Shown one piece after another: positions 27,497 to 35,279 of a stretch of 64,000 bases of DNA (the first letter of the stretch is position 1; every line of letters starts with the position of its first letter). The position numbers were made by a program, and so were the translations under genes. Source of the DNA: Pseudonocardia kujensis. Lineage in GTDB: Bacteria; Actinomycetota; Actinomycetes; Mycobacteriales; Pseudonocardiaceae. The notes under the pieces are model-generated. The model made no database searches and was not told the DNA's origin. It saw only the letters and a list, made by a program, of their open reading frames with translations. The stretch is taken from contig NZ_JAJSOK010000005.1 of NCBI RefSeq assembly GCF_021283305.1, positions 141,705 to 205,704 on the forward strand, read 5' to 3'.

Positions 27497-28145
27497 GGTG
27501 GGTGCCTCGGTGAGTGGGTCAGGCGGTGAGCATCTGGGTCGCCTCCGGGACGTGGGCGTGCGGCGGACGCGCAGCGGCCCGATCGTCGAGGCGATCCTGG
27601 TCGACGGCGATGGGCAGTGCTTCGCGCTGCCAGCTGGGGCGGTGACGCGCTGGCACCGACAGCGACTGCAGGTCCGCACCCCGCGACAGGCCTGCCGTAT
27701 GACACGGCCACCGCTCGAGCCCGAGCGGGAATGGCTCGCCGGCACCGTGCTGGGCAAGCCCGTGCTGACCATGGCCGCGCACACCGCTGCCAGGCGGATC
27801 AGCGATGTCGGATTACGCAGGCTACGCGACGGCCGATGGATCGTCTGGCTGGTCGACACTCGTCCGGCCTGGCAGCGACGGTGCGGGCTCCCCCGCCGGA
27901 CCACGCCGTGGAGCGTGCTGACCCGGCGCGGCGTCATCACCCGGCGCGGCCGGGTCGAATCCGGCCGCCCCACTCCTCCGGCACCTTCCACCGCGGCCGA
28001 GCAACCCGGCGGCCGGTGGACCACGACGCGGCCCGTGCCGGTCGGCCGCCCGGTCATCGCACTGCTCCCTCGACAACGCGCCTGCTCCGGCATGCGGCGA
28101 GGGGAATCGACGAGAGGAACACGTCATGTGGATCTACCGCGGTAG
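27495..28145 (+). CDS. Hypothetical protein, basic
   Basis: About 216 aa with high third-position GC from roughly 27530 onward. Recognisable order rather than family: GPIVEAILVDGDGQCFALPAG, then EREWLAGTVLGKPVLTMAAHTAARRISDVG and a Trp-rich stretch RWIVWLVDTRPAW, then a Pro/Arg-rich tail. Start uncertain; ATG 27495 overlaps the divergent gene's start codon and other GTG codons follow. It overlaps the alpha/beta-hydrolase-fold gene by 20 nt, implying co-expression. Confidence 0.5.
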   Translation: MVGASVSGSGGEHLGRLRDVGVRRTRSGPIVEAILVDGDGQCFALPAGAVTRWHRQRLQVRTPRQACRMTRPPLEPEREWLAGTVLGKPVLTMAAHTAARRISDVGLRRLRDGRWIVWLVDTRPAWQRRCGLPRRTTPWSVLTRRGVITRRGRVESGRPTPPAPSTAAEQPGGRWTTTRPVPVGRPVIALLPRQRACSGMRRGESTRGTRHVDLPR

Positions 28146-29481
28146 GTCCGGCCGAACGGCGGTCCAGAGTTGGTGCCGACAACGCCTCGACAACTGGGCG
28201 CTGCCGCACCGACGAGGACAGGTCGGCGATGAGGCCCCGTGGGCCCACCGCAGTACACATCTGGTGGTCGCCGGGACCCAGCACCGGCAGACCGTCGTCG
28301 TGCTACCGGGGCGGCATGGCAACGCCGCCGTGATGAGCCGGGTGCTCGAGCGGCTTGTCACCCGGTACCGGGTGGTCGCGGTCGACCTGCCCGGCGAGGC
28401 CGGGATGGGGTCGGCCGGCCGACCGAACACCCATCGCCTGCGTGACTACGGCCGGTGGCTCGACGGGCTCCTCGCCCGGCTGGCCCGCGAGGCCCCGGAC
28501 GGGGTGACCGTGCTCGCCCACGGGTTCGGCGCCGCGGTCGCGCTGGCTGCCAGGCCCGCGGCGCACATCAAGGGTCTGGTCCTGCTCAGCCCGCACGGCC
28601 TCACCCGCCCGACGATCCGCATCGGGGTGGCCTTCGCGCTGCTGCGTTGGCGGATCGCCCCCACCGCGGCGGCCGGCGCGCGGCTGCTCGCCGCGCTCGC
28701 CGGACCGGGCTTCACGCCCCCCGCCGCGCTGGTGGACTGGTTGCGCCTGGTCGGTCGGCATGTTGCCCTGAGCACCACCCCGCCGGCGCAGCTCCAGCTG
28801 GCGCATCGCTGGCGTACGACACCGGTCACGGTGGCCGTCGGCGAGCACGACCCGCTCTTCGGCGACGGCCGGCTCGACCGCGCCGTTCGGCGCGCCCTGG
28901 GCACCGAAGTGCTGACGGTGCCTGGGGTCGGAGCGCTACTCCCTCACGAACGGCCCGACGCAGTGCTGGCAGTCCTGCGGGCCCACGTCGACCTCGCTCG
29001 CGCTCCGGCACTGCACGGGGAGTCCCACGAGAACCTCGCCGAGGCTGTGCGTCGAGCCGACCCGGACAGGAAAGGCCGAGACGGGCGCCGCCCGGACCGG
29101 ACCCGCGACCGCACACAGCAGTGGGCGGGTCACGTCGCGGCGCCCGGTGCAGCGAGGCGGGTCAGTACGGCCAGCACCGCCCGCGCCGGTCGATCAGCCG
29201 CGCCCCGGCAGGCAGGCCGCCCACCAGGCAGTCCCGCACGCTCGCAGCGACTCCCACGACGACCACCTCGGCGGGAGCGGCGAGTTCATGCAGCAGCCGG
29301 ACCAGCAGGAGCAACTGTGAACACACCGTCGCGCCGAGCACCGGCAGCTCGGACAGGTCGACGACCACCGTGCCTCCGGCGTGATCGCCGGTCTTCGCAG
29401 CCCGCGACTCGAGTTCGCGGCGTACCTGTCGGATCAGCGCCGGAACACTACGCGGCATCGACTGCGCGTCAGCGGCGGTGA
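28126..29481 (+). CDS. Alpha/beta hydrolase fold protein lacking the nucleophile serine
   Basis: 451-aa frame with GAGAGGAA before ATG 28126. The alpha/beta hydrolase core spans about residues 50-300: VVVLPGRHGN, VVAVDLPGEAG, elbow VLAHGFGAAVALA, VGEHDPLFGDG with the acid and GVGALLPHERPD with the histidine. At the elbow the usual Gly-x-Ser-x-Gly is Ala-His-Gly-Phe-Gly, so the nucleophile is gone. The last 110 residues are Arg/Pro-rich, have poor third-position GC and lie wholly antisense to the STAS gene, so the true C terminus is probably near 29,050-29,160. May be a sensory or scaffolding fold. Confidence 0.65.
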   Translation: MWIYRGRSGRTAVQSWCRQRLDNWALPHRRGQVGDEAPWAHRSTHLVVAGTQHRQTVVVLPGRHGNAAVMSRVLERLVTRYRVVAVDLPGEAGMGSAGRPNTHRLRDYGRWLDGLLARLAREAPDGVTVLAHGFGAAVALAARPAAHIKGLVLLSPHGLTRPTIRIGVAFALLRWRIAPTAAAGARLLAALAGPGFTPPAALVDWLRLVGRHVALSTTPPAQLQLAHRWRTTPVTVAVGEHDPLFGDGRLDRAVRRALGTEVLTVPGVGALLPHERPDAVLAVLRAHVDLARAPALHGESHENLAEAVRRADPDRKGRDGRRPDRTRDRTQQWAGHVAAPGAARRVSTASTARAGRSAAPRQAGRPPGSPARSQRLPRRPPRRERRVHAAAGPAGATVNTPSRRAPAARTGRRPPCLRRDRRSSQPATRVRGVPVGSAPEHYAASTARQRR

Positions 29482-29488
29482 TCCCCAC
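29162..29488 (-). CDS. STAS domain protein (anti-sigma factor antagonist-like)
   Basis: 108-aa STAS-fold protein. Strand RVGITAAD, helix SVPALIRQVRRELES, strand TVVVDLSELPVLG, helix ATVCSQLLLLVRLLHEL, strand AEVVVVGVA and a last helix match anti-anti-sigma proteins. The usual D-S-S/T-G phosphorylation site after the DLS strand reads G-A-T-V-C-S, so regulation by serine phosphorylation is doubtful. GTG 29488 is a guess; the frame is open further upstream. Co-directional with the gene at 29586-30008. Confidence 0.65.
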   Translation of the reverse strand: MGITAADAQSMPRSVPALIRQVRRELESRAAKTGDHAGGTVVVDLSELPVLGATVCSQLLLLVRLLHELAAPAEVVVVGVAASVRDCLVGGLPAGARLIDRRGRCWPY

Positions 29489-29585
29489 CCGAAGCGGGCC
29501 GGATTCAGGCCTCGGGCCGACGACCCGGCGCTGCGCCCGGGCACTCGCTGCCGAGTTGACCCCCGACGCCGCGCGCCTCGGCGGA

Positions 29586-30008
29586 TCAGGTCTGCACGCC
29601 GAGCAGCGCCTCGTGCCGTAGTCGGCCACGGGGCCGGAGCCGGGGCGGCGCAGCGACGAGGACGGGGTGGGCGCGGACCGCGGCGTTGTCCGGGTCATCC
29701 ATCCTCCCGAGCCGCATGGATTCGGTGAACGGTGGGCGCTGTCGTGGTGGCGCGTCGCCGGACCGGGCACGGCGAGGGCGGTCCGCGACGGGCTGGCAGG
29801 TCGCGAGCACCTCGGTTGCGAGCGTCGCCGCGGCGCGCTGCACGCAAGGCGGCACGGCAGCGTGGTCGTGGACGAGAACGGCGGCGAGGTTCTCCAGTAG
29901 TCGCGCGCTCGTAGTGAGGATCCTCGTCGTGGCCCGGCCTGGCTGCATCGACCGCATGTGGGTCGCGGCCGCCGCCAGCGGCACCGGATCGACACAGGAC
30001 GGATGCAC
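29586..30008 (-). CDS. Hypothetical protein upstream of STAS gene
   Basis: 140-aa protein starting at GTG 30008 with an excellent AGGAGG eight bases upstream. A helical stretch TRILTTSARLLENLAAVLVHDH and then QRAAATLATEVLATCQPVADR occupy residues 28-80. The rest is Pro/Arg-rich. No family recognised. Being 97 nt upstream of the STAS gene on the same strand, it may be its partner; gap to the divergent PucR-type gene is 232 nt and contains dyad motif copy 3. Confidence 0.55.
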   Translation of the reverse strand: MHPSCVDPVPLAAAATHMRSMQPGRATTRILTTSARLLENLAAVLVHDHAAVPPCVQRAAATLATEVLATCQPVADRPRRARSGDAPPRQRPPFTESMRLGRMDDPDNAAVRAHPVLVAAPPRLRPRGRLRHEALLGVQT

Positions 30009-30170
30009 GTCTCGAAGCCTCCTTCAGCCGGGCAAGGTCCGGCTCGACAACACAGATGATCACGGCGCCACCACGGGCGTGTCGCCACGACAGGGGTGCC
30101 GTTCTCGACGGTGCCTCCTTCACCCGGCCTGGCACAGGGGCGAACCTGAACGAAGTTGGATTGCACTTGA

Positions 30171-30187
30171 TTGCCGTGCTCCGGCAA
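30171..30187. promoter_or_regulatory. Dyad motif copy 3, perfect (TTGCCG-N5-CGGCAA)
   Basis: The only copy with fully complementary 6-bp arms. It is centred about 60 nt before the PucR-type gene at 30241, a fitting place for an operator or activator site, and about 165 nt before the divergent gene at 30008. Confidence 0.5.
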
Positions 30188-30240
30188 TCTGGACCGGACG
30201 CCGGCCTCGCTCGCAGGTACGGCGGAGGAGAACGACAGCG

Positions 30241-31512
30241 ATGACCCACCCGACCGGACGACCCAGCAGCCCACCCGATCCGCACGCCCGAAGCGGCGAG
30301 CAGGCCTGGCTGCACCGGGTAGCGCAGGAAGCCAGCCGTGGCGCCGGAGGCGTCCCGGTCGAGCTCCTCGGCGGTTTCCTGTCGGTGCTGGTCGAGGCCG
30401 CCACCACCGGCCGCCGGCCCGACAAGACCGAGCTCGACGCCGTCGGGCTCAACGGCCGTCGAGCCGCTGAGCTCGGCGTGTCCGCCGGCAACACCGTTCA
30501 GCTGTACCTGTCGGCGGCCTGGCGGCTCTGGCGCGAGCTGCCCGCCGTGGTGGAGTTCCCCGACAGCGCCACCACCGCGAATGCCGCCGAGGCCGTCATG
30601 CGCGCGGTCGACCGGGCCGTGGCCAGCGTCGCCGAGGGCTACACCCTCGCCCGCCGGGACATGATGCGCAGCGAGGAGACGCTGCGGCGCGAGCTGATCG
30701 AGGACCTGCTGCGCGGCGACGCCGACATCGGCGCGCTGGTCGAGCGCGCCGAGCCGTTCGGGCTCGACATGGCCCAACCCCACCAGGTGGCCCTGGCCGC
30801 GCCCACCGGCCGGCTCGTCGACGCCGAGGCCGCCCTGAGCAGCCTGGAACGCGAGGTGGTGCAGGGTATCGGGGACCGCGACGTGCTCGTCGCCACCAAG
30901 GACGGCAGCATCGTCGTGGTCGCCCCCGCCACCCCGACCGCCCCGGCCGGGCTCGCGGGTCGCACGCCGCCTGGTGGATACCCCACCCCCCGCGGGGGGC
31001 TGGGGGAACTGATGCACACCGACCTGAGCCGCTTCCCGCGCGGCGGCCCCTGGCGCATCACCGTGGGCCGGCCCTACCCGGGCTCCTACGGTATCGCCCG
31101 CTCCTACGAGGAGGCCCGCGAAGCGCTGGGCATGGCGGTGCGCCTGCAACTGGAGATGCCGGTCGTGCGCGCCGAGGACCTGCTGATCTACCGGGTCCTG
31201 CTGCGCGACCAGCCCGCCATCACCGACCTCGTGCACGCCGTGGCCAGCCCGCTGGCCAGAGCACGCGGCGGTGCCGGACCGCTGCTGGAGACGCTCGACG
31301 CCTACTTCGCCACCGGATGCGTGGTGACCGAGACCGCCCGACGGCTGCACCTGTCCGTGCGCGCGGTCACCTACCGGCTGGAGCGCATCGCCGAGCTCAC
31401 CGGCTACGACCCGACCGACCCCGCACAACGGTTCACCGTGCACGCCGCCGTACTCGGCGCCCGCCTGCTCGGCTGGCCCCAGCGCGACCTCCCGGCACCC
31501 GACCCCACCTGA
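30241..31512 (+). CDS. PucR family transcriptional regulator (CdaR/HTH_30 type)
   Basis: 423-aa regulator starting at ATG 30241 with GGCGGAGGAG 14 bases upstream. The N-terminal half is helical (LYLSAAWRLWRELPAVVEF). A GGDEF-like middle domain includes GPWRITVGRPYPGSYGIARSYEEAREAL. The C-terminal helix-turn-helix is FATGCVVTETARRLHLSVRAVTYRLERIAELTGYD. Unlike the regulator at 5456 it lacks the PucR N-terminal sensory domain. Its likely targets are the surrounding stress-island genes or itself, judged only by position. Confidence 0.85.
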   Translation: MTHPTGRPSSPPDPHARSGEQAWLHRVAQEASRGAGGVPVELLGGFLSVLVEAATTGRRPDKTELDAVGLNGRRAAELGVSAGNTVQLYLSAAWRLWRELPAVVEFPDSATTANAAEAVMRAVDRAVASVAEGYTLARRDMMRSEETLRRELIEDLLRGDADIGALVERAEPFGLDMAQPHQVALAAPTGRLVDAEAALSSLEREVVQGIGDRDVLVATKDGSIVVVAPATPTAPAGLAGRTPPGGYPTPRGGLGELMHTDLSRFPRGGPWRITVGRPYPGSYGIARSYEEAREALGMAVRLQLEMPVVRAEDLLIYRVLLRDQPAITDLVHAVASPLARARGGAGPLLETLDAYFATGCVVTETARRLHLSVRAVTYRLERIAELTGYDPTDPAQRFTVHAAVLGARLLGWPQRDLPAPDPT

Positions 31513-31543
31513 CTCACCCCGCTGCCGACCCTCCAGAGCTTGG

Positions 31544-31560
31544 TTGCCGAGGTCCGGCAG
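31544..31560. promoter_or_regulatory. Dyad motif copy 4 (TTGCCG-N5-CGGCAG)
   Basis: Fourth copy, 32 nt after the stop of the PucR-type gene and 230 nt before the broken universal-stress gene. One end base of the right arm differs from copy 3. Confidence 0.45.
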
Positions 31561-31789
31561 ATTCGCGGGTGCATAGTTGGCGGGTCACCGCCCCTGCCGG
31601 GGGGCGCGTTCCCCGGCATCGTGGGTGTTGTCCAGGAAGTGCCTGGACCGGGGCATGCGGGTGTCCTCCTCAGTCCCCCTGCCGGCGCCCGCATGCCCGC
31701 CACCCGGCCTCACGCGGCCGCGAGTTGTCGTGCCGCGTTGTCGTGCCGAGTTGTCGGGTCGCATCGGGAGCGAAGGGACGAAGAGGCAA

Positions 31790-32024
31790 TGACGTCTGCT
31801 CGAAAACGGGTGATCGTCGGCGTGACCGGAACGCTGACCAACCCGGCCGCTGGACCATCCCGCCCACCGCCCGCCGGTGCCTGCGCCAGGCCCGATGCCC
31901 GGTCCTGGTCGTACCCGCCCCCGAGATGGCCCGCACCACGCCGACGCTCGCGCGGGGCAGACAGGGCACCCGGCAGCTACAGCGGGTCATCGCCGGCTGG
32001 GCCCTCGCGGACAAGGCGGCCTGA
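31790..32024 (+). pseudogene. Frameshifted, internally deleted universal stress protein remnant
   Basis: The frame at 31790 opens with MTSARKRVIVGVTGTLTN, a typical UspA first strand and loop. A different frame ends at 32024 with ARRCLRQARCPVLVVPAPEMA, a typical UspA last strand. Only 235 nt remain where an intact gene needs about 420, so both a deletion and a frameshift have occurred. The stop at 32022-32024 is followed after one base by the next small gene. Confidence 0.6.
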
Positions 32025-32025
32025 C

Positions 32026-32169
32026 ATGGGCGTCGTCGCTGCACTGCTGCGGCGTCTCCCGCGTGATGTGGCCCGCGCTCACTCCGAAGCCCTCACGCAG
32101 GCTGCCATCGCCACCCACCTGCCGGCCGGCTTCGAGCTCAACGTCATATCCGAACTCACACAACAGTAA
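32026..32169 (+). CDS. Small hypothetical protein (47 aa)
   Basis: Short frame MGVVAALLRRLPRDVARAHS...VISELTQQ with good third-position GC. It begins two bases after the universal-stress remnant's stop and ends 12 nt before the next small gene. Predicted amphipathic helix followed by a short strand. No family recognised; likely part of the flavohemoprotein operon. Confidence 0.45.
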   Translation: MGVVAALLRRLPRDVARAHSEALTQAAIATHLPAGFELNVISELTQQ

Positions 32170-32181
32170 GGTGGATCACCA

Positions 32182-32403
32182 GTGCGTCTCTGGAGCTACT
32201 CGCTGCTGCGCGCTGTGCCGCTGCGCATCCCGGTCCGCGGCGACCAGCTCGTCCACATCGCCGGCACGGCGGCCGATCGTGCGATGCGCGCCGAGTACGG
32301 CGCCGCGGCCGGGGCACACGCGATCCCGGCGCGTACCGCCGAGCAGCTCGCCACCTGCCGCCGCGCCGCGGCCGGTACCCCCGCCCGGCTCGGCAGGCGC
32401 TGA
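32182..32403 (+). CDS. Small hypothetical protein (73 aa) preceding flavohemoprotein gene
   Basis: 73-aa protein from GTG 32182, with AAGGTGG nine bases upstream, beginning MRLWSYSLLRAVPLRIPVRG. One helix-forming, alanine-rich central part (AADRAMRAEYGAAAGAHAI). Its stop overlaps an in-frame ATG of the flavohemoprotein reading frame (TGATG), so translation is probably coupled. No family recognised. Confidence 0.5.
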   Translation: MRLWSYSLLRAVPLRIPVRGDQLVHIAGTAADRAMRAEYGAAAGAHAIPARTAEQLATCRRAAAGTPARLGRR

Positions 32404-32543
32404 TGCACCACCCGGCGACTCCCCAGGGCCCGAGCGCCGCCGCGGCGAGCTCCCCGGCGTCGGCCGACCCGAACCCCGCAGAAAGCCGCGCCGGCACGAC
32501 GCGACCGCGCAGGCGGCAACGTCGTGCTCGCGGGACGGAGACC

Positions 32544-33665
32544 ATGGACCAGGCGCAGCTCGACCTGCTCAGGCGCAGCCGCGCGCGGGTCGAGAACCGC
32601 GCCGACGAGTTGACCAAGCGTTTCTACGAGGCCCTGTTCGAGCACGCGCCGGGGCTGCGCACGTTGTTCCCGCTCGACCCCTACGGCCGTCGGGCACCGC
32701 TGGCCGACACACTGATCTGGCTGCTGCAGCGCCTCGATCAGCGCCGCGAACTCACCGAGCGACTTGCCGATCTCGGGCGCGATCATCGCAAATACGGCAT
32801 CACCGCCGCCCACTACGAGGCCGGCGGGCAGGCCCTGCTCGCAGCCCTCGCACACATCCACGGCCCGTCGTGGACACCCTCGCTCGCTCACGCCTGGGCC
32901 GGCGCCTACACCGCCGCCACCCACGAGATGCTCACCGCCGCCGCAACCGACCGCGGACCGGCGCTGTGGCTGGGCCGCGTCGTCGAACACCAGCGACTCG
33001 CCGCCGATCTCGCCGGCATCGTGGTGCAAACTCTCGAGCCGCTGCCCCACCACCCCGGCCAATACCTCAGCGTCGAGATCCCCCAGCGCCCCGGCCTGTG
33101 GCGCTACTTGTCCCCCATCGAGCCGGCCCGCCCGGACGGAGTCCTGCGCTTCCACGTTCGCGCCCTACCCGGTGGGCTGGTCAGCCCCGCCCTGGTCGCC
33201 CGAACCCAGCCCGGCGACACCTGGCGGATCGGCCCCCCACTCGGCCGGCTCCCGGACGCCCTCACCACGACCAGGGATCTCCTCCTGCTCGGCCAAGGAA
33301 CCGGCCTCGGGCCCCTGACCGCCCTGCTCGCCGCCCTCGACACCCGCGAGGACCCGCCGCCCACACACCTCTACGCGGCCGCACGCAGCAAGAACGAGCT
33401 CCACGCCCTGCTCCCCAGCGGCCCACCCACCCGCCACCGGCCGTGGCTGACCGTCACCCCGGTCCTTCCCTCCACCGGCACCCACCGGCCCAGTTCCCCG
33501 GTCGGAGCCGCGCTGCGGGCCCGGATCTGGCAGCAGCACGCCATCGTCGTCTGCGGGCCACCCCGCATGCAGGCAACGGCCCTCGACCAGCTGCACGCCG
33601 CCGGCATACCCGCCGAGCAACTCCACAGCGACCCCCTGCCGACCTCACTGGCGATCACTCGATGA
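32544..33665 (+). CDS. Flavohemoprotein-like globin/FAD/NAD oxidoreductase
   Basis: 373-aa protein with GGAG before ATG 32544. Residues 1-140 are a globin: RFYEALFEHAPGLRTLF gives B10 Tyr28 and GRDHRKYGITAAHYE the proximal His81. Residues 150-250 are an FAD domain (HPGQYLSVEIP, WRYLSPIEPA). Residues 265-373 are an NAD domain (LLLGQGTGLGPLTALL, VVCGPPRM). Typical role is nitric oxide dioxygenase: NO plus O2 plus NAD(P)H to nitrate. An upstream ATG at 32403 would add 47 disordered residues. Coupled by ATGA to the next gene. Confidence 0.85.
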   Translation: MDQAQLDLLRRSRARVENRADELTKRFYEALFEHAPGLRTLFPLDPYGRRAPLADTLIWLLQRLDQRRELTERLADLGRDHRKYGITAAHYEAGGQALLAALAHIHGPSWTPSLAHAWAGAYTAATHEMLTAAATDRGPALWLGRVVEHQRLAADLAGIVVQTLEPLPHHPGQYLSVEIPQRPGLWRYLSPIEPARPDGVLRFHVRALPGGLVSPALVARTQPGDTWRIGPPLGRLPDALTTTRDLLLLGQGTGLGPLTALLAALDTREDPPPTHLYAAARSKNELHALLPSGPPTRHRPWLTVTPVLPSTGTHRPSSPVGAALRARIWQQHAIVVCGPPRMQATALDQLHAAGIPAEQLHSDPLPTSLAITR

Positions 33666-34051
33666 GTCACCCGAACGCCACCATCGACGACGACCACGCG
33701 ACCACACAGGACGTCGGAGAAATCGACCTGCAGCTGGTCGCTCAGATCGTCCGCCGAGCCGGAGTCGACTGCCAGGTCGACGAGACCCCCGCAGCGACGA
33801 CCTTGCACGCCCGCAAGGCCATGGGCGACCCGGCGTGGACCGTCATTGCGGGGATTTCCAGCGACCCGAGCACACCGCTCGCCTTCATCGGACCCACGGA
33901 CTCCACCCGCACCCGACTGCTACGCGACCCTGACGAACGCCGCCTCGCCGCGCTCATCGTGCTGCAAGCCCAGCGGGACAACCCCCACGAGCTCCTCACC
34001 CACGACGAGGCCACGGCATCCGGCCTCGCCGACAACATGATCTGGCGCTGA
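33662..34051 (+). CDS. Hypothetical protein coupled to flavohemoprotein
   Basis: 129-aa acidic protein starting ATG 33662, which overlaps the flavohemoprotein stop (ATGA). Sequence order: IDLQLVAQIVRRAGVDCQVDETPAATTLHA, then MGDPAWTVIAGISSDPSTPLAFIGPTD, then DPDERRLAALIVLQAQ. The alternating strands and helices suggest a small globular alpha/beta domain. No recognised family. Tight coupling suggests a function with the flavohemoprotein. Confidence 0.6.
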   Translation: MSHPNATIDDDHATTQDVGEIDLQLVAQIVRRAGVDCQVDETPAATTLHARKAMGDPAWTVIAGISSDPSTPLAFIGPTDSTRTRLLRDPDERRLAALIVLQAQRDNPHELLTHDEATASGLADNMIWR

Positions 34052-34099
34052 CCCCGCCAGTCCCCTCACCTGCCAACACCATCGACACAAGAGCGCACC

Positions 34100-34330
34100 A
34101 TGACACCCTTCCGCGGCACGACCCGTGCTCACGCCATTGAAGAGCTCCTGCGCGAGCTCTCGGACCTGCTGGCCGCCTGCTACTCGGTCCCTGAGACCGA
34201 GCAGGAGGTCTCCTGGGCCGCAGACGCCGACCGGATAACTGGCCACGTCGCCCTCGCACTCGCCACCGCTCGCGCTCGGCTCAGCCCCGACGCCCGAGCA
34301 GTGCCCGCGCCCACGTTGCACCTGCGCTAA
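34100..34330 (+). CDS. Small hypothetical protein (76 aa)
   Basis: 76-aa mostly helical protein (HAIEELLRELSDLLAACYSVPETEQEVSWAADADRITGHVALALATARA). It is 48 nt after the preceding gene on the same strand, with normal codon use. No family recognised. Last convincing gene of the stress island; decayed DNA follows. Confidence 0.5.
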   Translation: MTPFRGTTRAHAIEELLRELSDLLAACYSVPETEQEVSWAADADRITGHVALALATARARLSPDARAVPAPTLHLR

Positions 34331-34555
34331 TGCAGCGCCCGGCCACGACAACAAACACAGCACCTTGGCTGGGGCAGATGCTCGGGTCGGCCTGCCCACC
34401 GTCATCGCAACCGTGCACGACCATGCAACGCAGGATCGATCGGCCCCTCGCCAGTGGCGTGGCAGGACCGCGAGGACCGGGGCCAGCGACGTGACGGCGA
34501 GGAGCGGACATGGTGCCCGGCCAGGGCGCGGGGGCAGCGGGAACGAGGGACGTCG

Positions 34556-35023
34556 TCAGCTCTCTGCCGGCGTTCGGCCCCGCCCGGGGAGGGCGCCTGG
34601 AGTGGCACGCCGGCAATGGCTGGGGTTCAGGCCGCGGATGCCTTTGAACGCGGCGCTGAACCCGAAGGCGTCGGAGTAGCCGACAGCGCGGGTAGGCGCC
34701 GACAGCCAGGGTCGTCGCCTCGGACGCGACGTCGCGGCCGCTGTCGTGCCAACCGAGCCGGTGCCGCAATCCCCTTGTTCGGGTGTCGCGCAGAACTTGC
34801 CGCACCTGATCGGCTCGGCCTCGGTCCCGACCTCGTCGACGAAGGCGAACAGCGCGAGGCCCCGCACGATCAGCGTCTCGCCGGGGGCGAGGTGCTCGGG
34901 TGGGCGGCGCGCAGGGGCGGCTCCGTCGCTCGGCCTCCGCGATGATCCACCCCGCTCTCTCGAGCACGGTGCACAGCGTGAGCGGGCGCCGTCGACGAAG
35001 AGCAACGACTCGCTTCCGGGCAC
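34556..35023 (-). pseudogene. Decayed AraC-family regulator remnant
   Basis: At 34607-34685 the minus strand reads VGYSDAFGFSAAFKGIRGLN, the second helix-turn-helix of an AraC/XylS regulator (usual form VGYxDxFxFSxAFKRxxGxSP). Upstream the frame has lost the first helix-turn-helix and no start or N-terminal domain is recognisable. The neighbouring 34,331-35,137 DNA has only short, arginine-rich frames on either strand, as expected of decaying sequence. Confidence 0.5.
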
Positions 35024-35279
35024 CGGCCCTGACGATCGCGAAAGACAGCCCGTAGGGGCTCGCAGGCATTCTCTGCACCCAGAACCTGGACCGTGCCCAC
35101 CGACTGGCGGCGCAGCGGCAGGCCGGCATGGTGTGGATCAGCTGCTTTTCATGCGCGACCTGCGCCTGTCCTTCCGCGGCGAGGGACAGAGCGGGGTCGG
35201 TCGCGAGGGCGCCTGTACCCCCGGGAGTTCTTCACCAACCCTCGTGCTGTGACTCTGCGCACGCACTGACGGAGACGAG

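Noticed and set aside
30171..30187. Dyad copies read as -35 boxes (TTGCCG)
   Set aside because: No -10-like hexamer lies 16-18 bp downstream at any of the four copies; dyad symmetry explains conservation better.
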